Shown in pieces: positions 1 through 7,783 of a DNA stretch of 44,305 nt (positions are counted from its first letter, which is position 1; each line of letters starts with the position of its first letter). The notes beneath the pieces were generated by a model, which worked only from the letters and a program-made list of their open reading frames with translations, made no database searches and was not told the DNA's origin. The DNA comes from Spirochaetota bacterium (GTDB taxonomy: Bacteria; Spirochaetota; UBA4802; UBA5368), in assembly GCA_025457965.1 (NCBI GenBank), contig JALOTJ010000010.1, positions 1 to 44,305 on the forward strand, in the 5' to 3' direction. The position numbers and the translations under genes are program-made.

Positions 1-149
1 GCACCCCTTGCACGCTGGTTTCAAGGCACGAATCAACACAAATCCCCACTTATCCCCACAAGAGCACCACAATGTGACATAATTGTCAAGAAAAAAAATA
101 TATACCGGGGGTATACAGGCGTTTTTTTAAACATTCAATGGGCGTGAAG

Positions 150-171
150 GGGAAAACCGGGTCCGCACCCG
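150..171 (-). terminator. Possible intrinsic terminator of the XRE-cupin gene
   Basis: Read on the minus strand, a short CGGGT/ACCCG stem with a four-base loop is followed closely by TTTT, a few bases after the regulator's stop codon. The stem is only five pairs and the T-run is short, so this is a weak call. Confidence 0.35.
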
Positions 172-176
172 AGGAA

Positions 177-749
177 TCAGAACTTTTCGTTGATGAATAT
201 CCAGGGGACCACATTGGCCCAGAGGGCAATGGCAGTCACCTCGCCCTGGTTGGTCATTCGGTGGCGTTTGTAACTCTCGAAACTTATACTGTCACCGGGC
301 TGGATAACGTAGTTGTTGTCTTCGATCTCGATTGAGAGCTCACCCTTCAGCAAATAACCGCACTCCAGCCCTTCATGCTCGTACATGCGCTCGCCCGAGG
401 AGCTTCCGGGAGGAAACTCGATGATGATGACCTCCATATCCTGCGCCCCGGGCGTAAGCAGGCTGTAGCGCACGTTGCCCTCGGTGATGATCTTCTTGTG
501 GGTGCCCTTTTTAATGATCGGAGAGGCGGGGTTTTTCGAATCGTACTCGAAGAGGAGGCCTATGGGGATTTCGAAGACATCGGCGATGGACTTGAGAGTG
601 GAAAGCGACGGATTGGCCTTCCCCCGTTCGATCTGGCTTATCAGGCTCGGGGTCGCATGAATCATGTCCGCCAGCTTTTTGAGGGTGATCTCGTTCTTCT
701 TGCGGTAATGCTGTATTTTTTTCCCGATATTGAGTACGAGTTCGTCCAT
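177..749 (-). CDS. XRE-family regulator with C-terminal cupin domain
   Basis: The 190-residue product has an N-terminal helix-turn-helix of the XRE/Cro type (about residues 7-62; the segment LADMIHATPSLISQIERGK is the recognition region) and a C-terminal cupin barrel (about 110-180; HEGLECGYLLKGE and PGDSISFESYKRHR are the two cupin motifs). Family members bind their own or neighbouring promoters and sense a small ligand through the cupin; the ligand here cannot be read from sequence. The gene is monocistronic and divergent from the tRNA-Gly region. The AT-rich stretch at about 830-930 upstream should hold its promoter. A second regulator of the same architecture lies at 40817-41395. Confidence 0.88.
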   Translation of the reverse strand: MDELVLNIGKKIQHYRKKNEITLKKLADMIHATPSLISQIERGKANPSLSTLKSIADVFEIPIGLLFEYDSKNPASPIIKKGTHKKIITEGNVRYSLLTPGAQDMEVIIIEFPPGSSSGERMYEHEGLECGYLLKGELSIEIEDNNYVIQPGDSISFESYKRHRMTNQGEVTAIALWANVVPWIFINEKF

Positions 750-994
750 TAAACCTCTTTAACCCTGTTGATCATGATCCGCCTTCCCGCGGCGCCGCCT
801 GCCGGAACCCGGTCGACAGTGGTGCATCCGACTTAAAATACGGAATTATTCATAGCATAAATTATCAAATTTAAGTACATTTTTTTGTATTCTAACAAAG
901 GGTGTTGAAATTTCAATAAAAAAATGAACACCGCGACGAAACGGGTCGATGCGGATATGGCATGAAGGATGTTTTATCCGCCGGTATTTTTTTC
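750..994. other. AT-rich intergenic region
   Basis: There is no credible coding sequence here. The 830-930 part is strikingly AT-rich compared with the rest of the window. On the minus strand it contains GATAAT-like hexamers that could be the -10 element of the XRE-cupin gene. ORFs reported across this region are short and lack ribosome-binding sites. Confidence 0.5.
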
Positions 995-1000
995 TTGACG
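995..1000 (+). promoter_or_regulatory. -35 element (TTGACG) for tRNA-Gly
   Basis: TTGACG lies about 33 bases before the tRNA 5' end, the right distance for a sigma-70 -35 box. The -10 is not clear: TATTAG at 1015-1020 gives a spacer of only 14, and hexamers at the ideal spacing match poorly. Confidence 0.4.
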
Positions 1001-1032
1001 GTGTCCTCCGTGCTTATTAGGTGTACGTATAG

Positions 1033-1103
1033 GCGGGTGTAATTCAGTGGTAGAATTTCAGCCTTCCAAGCTGATAGCGTGGGTTCGATTCCCATCACCC
1101 GCT
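1033..1103 (+). tRNA. tRNA-Gly (anticodon TCC)
   Basis: This 71-nt cloverleaf has a perfect seven-pair acceptor stem (GCGGGTG with CACCCGC). The D-arm contains AATTCAGTGGTAGAATT, the anticodon stem is TCAGC/GCTGA and the loop is CTTCCAA. The T-arm loop is TTCGATT. The anticodon is at 1065-1067 and reads GGA/GGG codons. No encoded CCA is seen after the discriminator T. A hairpin terminator follows immediately. Confidence 0.96.
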
Positions 1104-1106
1104 CAT

Positions 1107-1139
1107 AAAAGAACCCCGGCAGTCCCGGGGTTCTTTTAT
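1107..1139. terminator. Bidirectional rho-independent terminator
   Basis: A perfect GAACCCCGG/CCGGGGTTC stem with a five-base loop is flanked by AAAA on the left and TTTT on the right. It can therefore end the tRNA-Gly transcript on the plus strand and the penicillin-acylase gene (stop at 1206) on the minus strand. Confidence 0.85.
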
Positions 1140-1205
1140 TGCCACTCCCAACCGCTCCCCGGATATGGGGGTTCGGCCCGAAAAGCGGTGCATCGGCCGG
1201 CCGGT

Positions 1206-3800
1206 CTACGGCTTGAGCACCAGCGTATACTTGGCGGCCTTATCCACCTGCGGCCTGGTCCAGAGCATGGGCCGGTACGCCCCCTTGCGCCACGAATCGA
1301 TCATATCACCGTACCACGGGCTTTTCGGGTGCCCGCTCTGGCCGGTCGAGTTGATGCTTACGTTCCCGCCGAAGTCGCCCATGTCGACTATCATGCGCAT
1401 GGAGGGGATCATCACCACGGAAAAATCACCCGTGCCTGCGTCCCACATGTTGTTGTTCACGCACTCGGTCGAGCCGCCGACCGGCACGGGACCCCGGTTG
1501 ACCATTTTTTCGAGCAATCCGATTTTACTGGCGCCCAGGGGGGTGCTGACGAACGTGGCCCTGTGCAGATCGCTCCATCTCCACTTCGCTCGGTTTTTCC
1601 CGAGGGCGGCGACGGCGGCCTCGTACCCCTCCCTGAACGAGCGGACGAGCACCTCGTCTCTCGTCTCGATTTTATTTTTGGTCGTGGAATCGTCCCACCA
1701 CGCGTCATCCGGATTCGCGAGCAGAAGCTTCATGGCCCACATCTCCTTGTCGGCGGCGTCCGACTTCGCGACGTCTCCCAGCTTGTCCTGAAAGACCAGG
1801 CCGGTCAGCCTCTTCCAGAACATGGCATACAGCACGGCCTGCGGGCTCTCCTCGCCGAAACGCCGGTCCCATTGCATCAGCCAGTCCCTTGCCGCGGCTA
1901 GATCGCCGTTGCTCAATTCCAGCTTCTTGATATAGGGAAGCACCTCGGCAGCGCTCAGGTTCACGTCATCATTCTGCATGGCCCGGTACGTGGCCGGGGT
2001 ATGCGGGGCGCTCTGCCGCAGCATTTCATTGATTCGCTGGGCTCGATATCCGTAAACCCACTTGTTATACCTGCTGCCGAAGTTCGCGTTTACCGCGCCG
2101 CCCAGGCGCGCATTGAGGGCGGCGTAGTATTCCGGCGGGGCCACCTCCTGGTTCGCGGCGACCATGAATCCCCGCGCCGGATTGAACGCCCGCGGCAGGA
2201 GGTCGTAGGGTATGTATCCCTTCCATTCATATTCGGAACCCCAGCCCGGCGTGGGGACCTGGCCGGCTAGGCCAGCGGGGCGTATGGGTATTCTGCCGGG
2301 CATCTGGAAACCGATGTTGCCCTTCGTATCGGCGTACACGATGCTCTGCGAGGGGGCGTCCCAGTCCTTCAGCGCGGCGCGAAATTCGTTCCAGTTCCTC
2401 GCTTTATTGAGGCCGATGATGGCAAGCGCGATCCGACCGGGCTCGAGCGCGGTCCATTTAAGCGCGCGCGGGTCCTCGTTATTGAATCCGGCAAGCGTGC
2501 CGGTTTCGGGGTCGTACCTGTTGTCGTTGATGATCGGGCCCAGGTGCGTTACACGCACGGTGATCTCGATGGAAGGCTTTCCGTTGCCGAACACGATGCT
2601 TTCCTTTCGAACGGTCATATCGCGCCACGCGCCGTTCCACCGGTACTGCAGCGGGTTTTTAGGGTTAACCTTTATCATGTACTGGTCGTTGACGTCGGGA
2701 TAGACATTGGTGGTGCCCCAGGAGATGTCGGCGTTGTGGCCGATGACTACGCCCGGGTTGGTCGAAAAGGTGAATCCCTGAACGTCAAAGGGACGCCCCG
2801 TACCGTCGTCCGCGGCGTGGAGGGCCACCTCATACCATATTGAAGGCATCTGGATACCGAGGTGTGGATCGTTTGCCAGGAGGGCCCGGCCGCTCTTCGT
2901 CATCTTTCCCGTGGCTACCCAGCTGTTGCTTCCCACGCCGTCATGACCGCCGCCCATCCAGCTGAAGTCCGGAGCACCGTCATCCGAAATCGGTATGCCG
3001 GCGGCATGCGCCGAAGAAAAGTGCTTTTCGCCCTTGAGATGCGTCGCGACCGTTCCGCCGAACAGGGCTTTAATATCTTCCCCGGTCAGGGTGGTAGGTT
3101 TTTCCGTGACCGGCCAGGGCGGTATCAACCACATTTCCGCCATCTTCGCCCCGAGTTTTTCGTAAAGCCGTGTGCGCAATATCTCCGGATCCCGCCGGAG
3201 ACCGAGGTCCCATGCCATAATTTTCGAAAACATCAGCGAATCGATCGGCGTCCACGGCTTTATGGTGAATTTCACCCCGGTCAGCCCCAGCAGGGCGTAA
3301 TTAACCGAAAGTTTTCGCGGGCTTTTACCCGCTATGTACGCATTGACGCCGGCGGCGAACGCGTCCAGCGGCGCGCGCTCGGCGGGCGTATAGCTTTCGT
3401 ATTCACGTTTACAGACCCCGTAAAGGCCGAGGGAACGAAGATAGATATCGGACGAGACCAGGGCGGACTTTTTGCCCGTAAGCTCTTCTATCCTGCCGGC
3501 GCAGGTTTTACGGTAAAATTCCATCTGCCACCAGCGGTCCTGCGCCTGTACGTAGCCCTGCGCGAAGGAAACATCATGCATGTTTTTCGCGTAGATGTGC
3601 GGTACGCCGTGCGAGTCCCTGAGAATCTCCACCCGGTCTTTAAGGCCCTTCACCGAGAACTCGCCGTCGATCTGTGGAAGCGGCGCGCGTGCGATGATCT
3701 GATAATAGATAAATCCGCCGCCGAAGAGCAGCACGAAGACCGCAAGAAGGGCCAGACCTGTGATTTTTACCACTTTGCCGAATGAACCCTGGAGCTTCAC
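1206..3800 (-). CDS. Penicillin acylase family protein (Ntn hydrolase)
   Basis: The 864-residue precursor begins with a GTG start preceded by a strong AGGAGG, and has one N-terminal membrane segment (about 14-33) that exports or anchors it. Family hallmarks are RDSHGVPHIYA (about 61-71), GYVQAQDRWWQM (82-93) and the self-cleavage site in GVGSNSWV, which makes Ser291 the predicted N-terminal nucleophile of the beta chain. LLANDPHLGIQMPSIWYEV follows, as in known acylases. These enzymes hydrolyse amide bonds of penicillins, acyl-homoserine lactones or other N-acyl compounds; which one applies here is unknown. The length is typical of the family. The gene stands alone and ends at the shared tRNA-Gly terminator. 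Confidence 0.93.
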   Translation of the reverse strand: MKLQGSFGKVVKITGLALLAVFVLLFGGGFIYYQIIARAPLPQIDGEFSVKGLKDRVEILRDSHGVPHIYAKNMHDVSFAQGYVQAQDRWWQMEFYRKTCAGRIEELTGKKSALVSSDIYLRSLGLYGVCKREYESYTPAERAPLDAFAAGVNAYIAGKSPRKLSVNYALLGLTGVKFTIKPWTPIDSLMFSKIMAWDLGLRRDPEILRTRLYEKLGAKMAEMWLIPPWPVTEKPTTLTGEDIKALFGGTVATHLKGEKHFSSAHAAGIPISDDGAPDFSWMGGGHDGVGSNSWVATGKMTKSGRALLANDPHLGIQMPSIWYEVALHAADDGTGRPFDVQGFTFSTNPGVVIGHNADISWGTTNVYPDVNDQYMIKVNPKNPLQYRWNGAWRDMTVRKESIVFGNGKPSIEITVRVTHLGPIINDNRYDPETGTLAGFNNEDPRALKWTALEPGRIALAIIGLNKARNWNEFRAALKDWDAPSQSIVYADTKGNIGFQMPGRIPIRPAGLAGQVPTPGWGSEYEWKGYIPYDLLPRAFNPARGFMVAANQEVAPPEYYAALNARLGGAVNANFGSRYNKWVYGYRAQRINEMLRQSAPHTPATYRAMQNDDVNLSAAEVLPYIKKLELSNGDLAAARDWLMQWDRRFGEESPQAVLYAMFWKRLTGLVFQDKLGDVAKSDAADKEMWAMKLLLANPDDAWWDDSTTKNKIETRDEVLVRSFREGYEAAVAALGKNRAKWRWSDLHRATFVSTPLGASKIGLLEKMVNRGPVPVGGSTECVNNNMWDAGTGDFSVVMIPSMRMIVDMGDFGGNVSINSTGQSGHPKSPWYGDMIDSWRKGAYRPMLWTRPQVDKAAKYTLVLKP

Positions 3801-3909
3801 GAAGACCTCCTATGATACGGAATGTTTATATTTTCTACACACTATAACGCCCGGGCTGTATTGTCAAGAGCGGGATGGGGGGCACGGGAGCGCACGTACA
3901 TACGGCATC

Positions 3910-3956
3910 GAGACGCACCATGCATAGAGACGCACGGCCGTGCGTCTCTATGCATG
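3910..3956. repeat. REP-like element: perfect 38-bp palindrome plus a direct repeat
   Basis: Bases 3919-3956 form a perfect palindrome with no spacer, centred on GGCC (3937/3938), with arms running GCATAGAGACGCACGG outward. The first nine bases of its core, GAGACGCAC (3927-3935), also occur once just upstream at 3910-3918. The element lies beside a RAYT transposase relic, and a decayed copy of its core lies on the other side at 4681-4702. This is the arrangement known for REP/BIME sequences mobilised by RAYTs. Confidence 0.7.
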
Positions 3957-3993
3957 ACGATGACGACTACGATGACGATGACGACGATGATAT
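3957..3993. repeat. GAC/GAT trinucleotide low-complexity tract
   Basis: A run of GAC and GAT triplets follows directly after the REP palindrome. Translated on the plus strand it gives a poly-aspartate string, but no supported gene contains it. It is best read as a simple repeat. Confidence 0.6.
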
Positions 3994-4026
3994 CGCCGGT
4001 CCGGTATTACGTCTGTCCAGGCCCCA

Positions 4027-4551
4027 TCACGATGGATTCAGCGCGATATACCGTCGTATCCTGTTCAATTCGTCGGCGTTACGGAGTATATGGTCATGAA
4101 ATCGGGGCTGCCATCCAAGCCATGGATGCCCGGCCGAACGGATTGCAATGGTTGCGGACGATTTAAAACCCGCCACGAACGACGATACGGACCTGGGTGA
4201 TCGACGGGGCATTGGTGGTTTTTCATAATCGGATGGGTTCGACGGGGGGACATCATCACCATTGTCATAGATCACGATAACGGCATGGATATGGTCGGGC
4301 ATGATACAATATATTTCGCATGTTAATTCGCTGCGCAATTTAAACGATCTTTACCATTCATATCGCACCAATTCACCGATCCCGGATAGACGCATTTCCC
4401 CTTTGCATACCACTCCAAAAGCCCTGGCGCGGTTTTTAGAACACAGCGTTATGAAATAATATCCCTTCCGGGAATAGTCCCACCCCGGAAGCCGGGCTGA
4501 TTCAACACGATATCGATTCTTGTAAAGCGTCATTTTCCCTCCGGTTTTCAC
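4027..4551 (-). pseudogene. REP-associated tyrosine transposase (RAYT/Y1_Tnp), interrupted by an in-frame stop
   Basis: Two listed ORFs (4351-4551 and 4027-4338) are one reading frame split by a single TAA at 4351-4353, with no frameshift. The N-terminal part has the RAYT start (YKNRYRVESARLPGWDYS, then GYYFITLCSKNR). The C-terminal part has the HUH metal motif as MPDHIHAVIVI, then FVAGFKSSATIAIR, and RRYIALNP, whose Tyr is the expected nucleophile. Joined, the frame is about 174 codons, close to a normal family length. All catalytic residues survive on both sides of the stop, so inactivation looks recent. REP-like palindromes flank the gene. The TTG at 4338 could restart translation of the catalytic half, but no good ribosome-binding site precedes it. 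Confidence 0.88.
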
Positions 4552-4680
4552 GTACCGACATCCCGTATAACTAATACGTTTGGAACCAGGGAAAAGTTAA
4601 AAGATTTCTAATAGCAAAGGGGAAATTGATAATCTGCAATATGTGGACCGAACCAAGACGGCCACACCACACCAGGCGTG

Positions 4681-4702
4681 GAAACGCATCGCCGTGCGTC
4701 TG
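4681..4702. repeat. Decayed REP-like core on the far side of the RAYT
   Basis: GAAACGCATCGCCGTGCGTC and the next two bases match the core of the palindrome at 3927-3948 at about 18 of 22 positions, including the whole GCCGTGCGTCT half. Together with the left palindrome it brackets the transposase relic. Confidence 0.55.
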
Positions 4703-4722
4703 CCGGATACGTCACCATGCAA

Positions 4723-6219
4723 TCACATCCCGGCTCTTTCGCTCGGCGCAAGCCTCCTCCACACAAAATACACCGGCAGCCCCAGCAGCACGATTCCCAG
4801 CCCGGGCCAGGTATACAGCGGCTTGTAAATGAGCAGGTCCACGGCGATCGCGCCGAGCGCCAGGATATAGAGCGCCTGAACAACGGGGTAGCCGAAGGCC
4901 CGGTAGGGGCGCTCGGCATCGGGCATTTTTTTCCTCAGTACGAATACGCCGCCCACCGTAATCATGTAGAATACCAGCACCACGAAGATGACGTAGTCGA
5001 GCAGGTCACCGTAGCTGCCGCTGAGACAGAGAACGCATGCCCAGACCGCCTGCATTACGAGCGCCGCGGCCGGTACGGCCTTCTTGTTAAGAGATCCCGC
5101 CTTTTTAAAGAAGAGGCCGTCGCGGGCCATCGCGTAATAGACGCGCGCGCCGGCGAGGATGAGCCCGTTGTTACAGCCGAAGGTCGAAATCATCACGAGC
5201 ACCGCCATGACGGCGGCCGCCGAGTCGCCAAGCCCCGTGGACGCGGCCGCGGTCGCCACGCGATCGTTCGCGGCAAACTGGATGCCCTGCCCCGCGACGT
5301 CAGCAGCCCCGGGCACACCGTCGAGCGGCAGCACCATGAGGTAGGCGATATTGGCAAGCATGTACAGCACGATGACGACGCCGGTGCCCATCAGCAGACT
5401 GAGCGGAATGGTTCTCCGGGGATTCTTAACCTCGGCGGCGGTGAAGGTGATGTTGTTCCAGGCATCGCTCGAGAAGATGGCGCCCACCATCGAAATACCG
5501 ATCGCGGCCAGGAGCGCCGTTCCCGAAAGCGCCTCGATCGAGATGATTTCCCCGTCCAGGACGCGCACCATGTGGGCGTCCCAGAATATGGCCATGTTCC
5601 GCGCGGCCACATCAGGGTCGCTGCCGATGAATATTCCGAGTACGATAAGCCCGACGAGGGCAACGACCTTCGCCAGCGTGAAGACGTCCTGCACGATCTT
5701 GCCCCCGCGGATGCCCCGCGTGTTCATATACGTAAGGAGCAGGATGCTCGCGATCGCCACGCACTGCGCGGCCGACACGCTGAAACCGCCTAAGCGGATA
5801 AGCTTCACCCCCTCGCCGAGCGAGGGAATGACCACCGCCGTGAACTTGGCGAAGGCCATGCCGACCGCCGATATGGTCCCTGCCTGGATCACCATGAAAA
5901 GCGACCAGCCGTAGAGAAATGCCACCAGCGGATTGTAGGCCTCGCGGATGAACACGTACTGCCCTCCAGCCCAGGGCATGAGCCCGACCAGTTCCCCGAA
6001 GCTGAGCGCGCCGACGACGGTGATGAGCCCGGCGATGAGCCAGACAAGGAGGAGATATGCAGGCGAGCCCACGTTGCGCGCGATGTCGGCGCTCACGATG
6101 AAAATGCCCGATCCGATCATCGAACCCATGACCAGGAGGGTGGCATCGAACAGCCTGAGTTCGCGCCTGAATTCCACGCCGCCGTTTTTCGCCTCGCCGG
6201 TTGCCTGTGCCGCCTTCAT
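4723..6219 (-). CDS. APC-superfamily amino acid permease
   Basis: The 498-residue integral membrane protein starts at an ATG preceded by GGAGGG. It has about 12 hydrophobic segments. The first contains the APC substrate-loop signature MGSMIGSGIFIVSADIARNVG (about 31-51). Other family features are SFGELVGLMPWAGGQYVFIREAYNP and a late conserved stretch at RAFGYPVVQALYILALG. Such proteins take up amino acids by proton or sodium symport, or exchange them. Specificity cannot be assigned. It is the last gene of a probable three-gene transcript (CMD-like protein, SDR, permease), 66 bases after the SDR gene, suggesting that its substrate or a derivative is oxidised by that enzyme. Confidence 0.92.
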   Translation of the reverse strand: MKAAQATGEAKNGGVEFRRELRLFDATLLVMGSMIGSGIFIVSADIARNVGSPAYLLLVWLIAGLITVVGALSFGELVGLMPWAGGQYVFIREAYNPLVAFLYGWSLFMVIQAGTISAVGMAFAKFTAVVIPSLGEGVKLIRLGGFSVSAAQCVAIASILLLTYMNTRGIRGGKIVQDVFTLAKVVALVGLIVLGIFIGSDPDVAARNMAIFWDAHMVRVLDGEIISIEALSGTALLAAIGISMVGAIFSSDAWNNITFTAAEVKNPRRTIPLSLLMGTGVVIVLYMLANIAYLMVLPLDGVPGAADVAGQGIQFAANDRVATAAASTGLGDSAAAVMAVLVMISTFGCNNGLILAGARVYYAMARDGLFFKKAGSLNKKAVPAAALVMQAVWACVLCLSGSYGDLLDYVIFVVLVFYMITVGGVFVLRKKMPDAERPYRAFGYPVVQALYILALGAIAVDLLIYKPLYTWPGLGIVLLGLPVYFVWRRLAPSERAGM

Positions 6220-6285
6220 ACGCCCTCCATGTATAAACGGACCGCCCCTGAAGACGGACCTTCATCCGCTCTGAAGGCGGCGCTC

Positions 6286-7092
6286 CTATCGCGACAGGAG
6301 GCCCGCGTCCAGGACGAATTGCGCGCCGGTGACGTAGCGCGCCTTTTCGCTCGCCAGGTACACGACCATGTGCGCCACGTCTTCGGGTTCGACCCATGGC
6401 ACGGGGAGGAGATTCCCGGCCGAGCGTTCGGCGATTTCGATCGGCGTCGCGCCTTCCAGGAATGCGAGCCCGTCGTTCATCGGTGTATTGACGCCGGTCG
6501 GATGTATGCTCACGACGCGGACGTTGTGGGGAGCGAGCTCGATTGCCCACGACTTGGTGAGACCGATCATGCCCCACTTGGACGCGGCGTAGTGCGAGAG
6601 CCTGTTACCGCCGCGCAGTCCCATCACCGACGAGTTGTTGATGATGACGCCCGAACGCGCCCGTATCATGTGCGGGATGACGCGACGCGCCACGAGCCAC
6701 GATCCTTTAAGGTTGATGTCGATCATGGCGTCCCATTCGAGCTCGGTCATCTCGTGCACCGGCGCGTAGGCGCAGATGCCGGCGTTGTTGAAGAGGATGT
6801 CGATCTTCCCGAATACCTCGATCGTCGTCCCGACCGCTGAGGCGATCGCCGGGTCGTCGCGGACGTCCCCGGCGAACACGAGGGCTTTGCGGCCGAGCGA
6901 TTCGACCTCCTTCTTCAGCGACTCGAGCTCTTCGCCCGTACCGAACTCGTAGGCGGGATACTCTATTTTCTTCGCTACATCGTAACCGACGATGTCGGCT
7001 CCCTCGCGCGCGAGCGCGAGCGCGGCCGCGCGCCCCTGCCCGTGCGCGGCCCCGGTTATGAAAGCGACCCTGTTTTCAACGTCCCCCGCCAT
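6286..7092 (-). CDS. SDR-family NAD(P)-dependent oxidoreductase
   Basis: The start was moved in from the ORF track to the ATG at 7092, which has GGGAGG eight bases upstream and gives 268 residues. A classical Rossmann fold is seen: TGAAHGQG (13-20), NNAG (102-105), Ser154/155 in INNSSVMG, and the catalytic YAASK (Tyr168, Lys172). The first strand VAFITGAAHGQGR and the insertion EYPAYEFGTGEELESLKKEVESLGR resemble the mycofactocin-coupled SDR subgroup. No mycofactocin genes lie in the window, so that cofactor link is unproven. The start codon is separated by one base from the stop of the upstream CMD-like gene (TGAaATG), so the two are translationally coupled. Confidence 0.92.
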   Translation of the reverse strand: MAGDVENRVAFITGAAHGQGRAAALALAREGADIVGYDVAKKIEYPAYEFGTGEELESLKKEVESLGRKALVFAGDVRDDPAIASAVGTTIEVFGKIDILFNNAGICAYAPVHEMTELEWDAMIDINLKGSWLVARRVIPHMIRARSGVIINNSSVMGLRGGNRLSHYAASKWGMIGLTKSWAIELAPHNVRVVSIHPTGVNTPMNDGLAFLEGATPIEIAERSAGNLLPVPWVEPEDVAHMVVYLASEKARYVTGAQFVLDAGLLSR

Positions 7093-7093
7093 T

Positions 7094-7645
7094 TCAGTCC
7101 TCCCTGTCGTGTTTGCCCCGGTAGGGGTACAGCACCTCGTCGAGCGGCACCTTCGCAACCGTGTTAAACAGGTTCGTGGCGTACATTATGCCCGCAAAGG
7201 CGACGATGAGCACTATCTGCTCCTGCGTAAATTTCTCTTTGAGCCCGGCATAAATGTCGCCGGTAATCGCATGCGGATCCACCGCGATCTGCCGGCCCAG
7301 CTCCATCAGAAGGCGCTCCACATCACTCAGATTCGGATTGTCCGGGTCCTCGCCGCTGTCCACCAGTATTTTGCGGAAAAAGAGCGAACAGATAAGGCAG
7401 TTGTTGCCGTTCGAGATTGTGTACGAAAAGAGCGAAAGCGCCCTCTCCCCGATAAAGGGTACGATGAGGTCCCTGAGCGTGTACCACTCCATGTAGGCAT
7501 TGAAGGCCGGCACCGAATGCAGGAGGGTGCGCTTCATATTGGTGATGCGCCCGTGGCGGGCGATCTGGTCGTCGTACTCGCGGCGGACCTCCTCGCTCGA
7601 GGTTTCATAATCGGTCATCGATATATAGCTCACGGTATGCTCCAT
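7094..7645 (-). CDS. Carboxymuconolactone decarboxylase/AhpD-like protein
   Basis: The 183-residue all-helical protein belongs to the CMD/AhpD superfamily. It keeps the paired cysteines in NNCLICSLFF (Cys83, Cys86) and the later conserved region QIVLIVAFAGIMYATNLFNTV. The histidine usually found four residues after the second cysteine in AhpD (CxxCxxxH) is Phe90, so peroxidase-partner chemistry may be altered. The start is uncertain: the ATG at 7645 lacks a clear ribosome-binding site, and the in-frame ATG at 7618 is an alternative. It is first in a transcript with the SDR and the permease. It may act as a thiol redox or decarboxylase partner in the same pathway; that is inference. Confidence 0.8.
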   Translation of the reverse strand: MEHTVSYISMTDYETSSEEVRREYDDQIARHGRITNMKRTLLHSVPAFNAYMEWYTLRDLIVPFIGERALSLFSYTISNGNNCLICSLFFRKILVDSGEDPDNPNLSDVERLLMELGRQIAVDPHAITGDIYAGLKEKFTQEQIVLIVAFAGIMYATNLFNTVAKVPLDEVLYPYRGKHDRED

Positions 7646-7783
7646 GCCGCGGGTGATTTCGATACGCGCAGGGTTTTCGTTATCATCCGGCCCGCGGGAT
7701 GTCCAGTCATTTAACTAATTACTCATCCTCTCCAGTCATAAGTTGTTTGACGACGGGTCAAGACGCCTGTACCCTGCCTGCTC

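Noticed and set aside
1047-1901. 284-residue plus-strand ORF
   Set aside because: It starts inside tRNA-Gly, lies opposite the well-supported penicillin acylase gene, and its composition (His/Arg/Pro-rich) is typical of GC-rich antisense frames.
3875-4099. Poly-aspartate ORF, possible acidic small protein
   Set aside because: The aspartates come from a GAC/GAT simple repeat beside a REP palindrome, and no start signal or family match is seen.
4338-4353. Frameshift in the RAYT gene
   Set aside because: Reading the sequence shows both halves in one frame with a single TAA, so it is a nonsense change, not a frameshift.
4678-5793. 371-residue plus-strand ORF
   Set aside because: It is antisense to the APC permease, has no recognisable domain and no ribosome-binding site.
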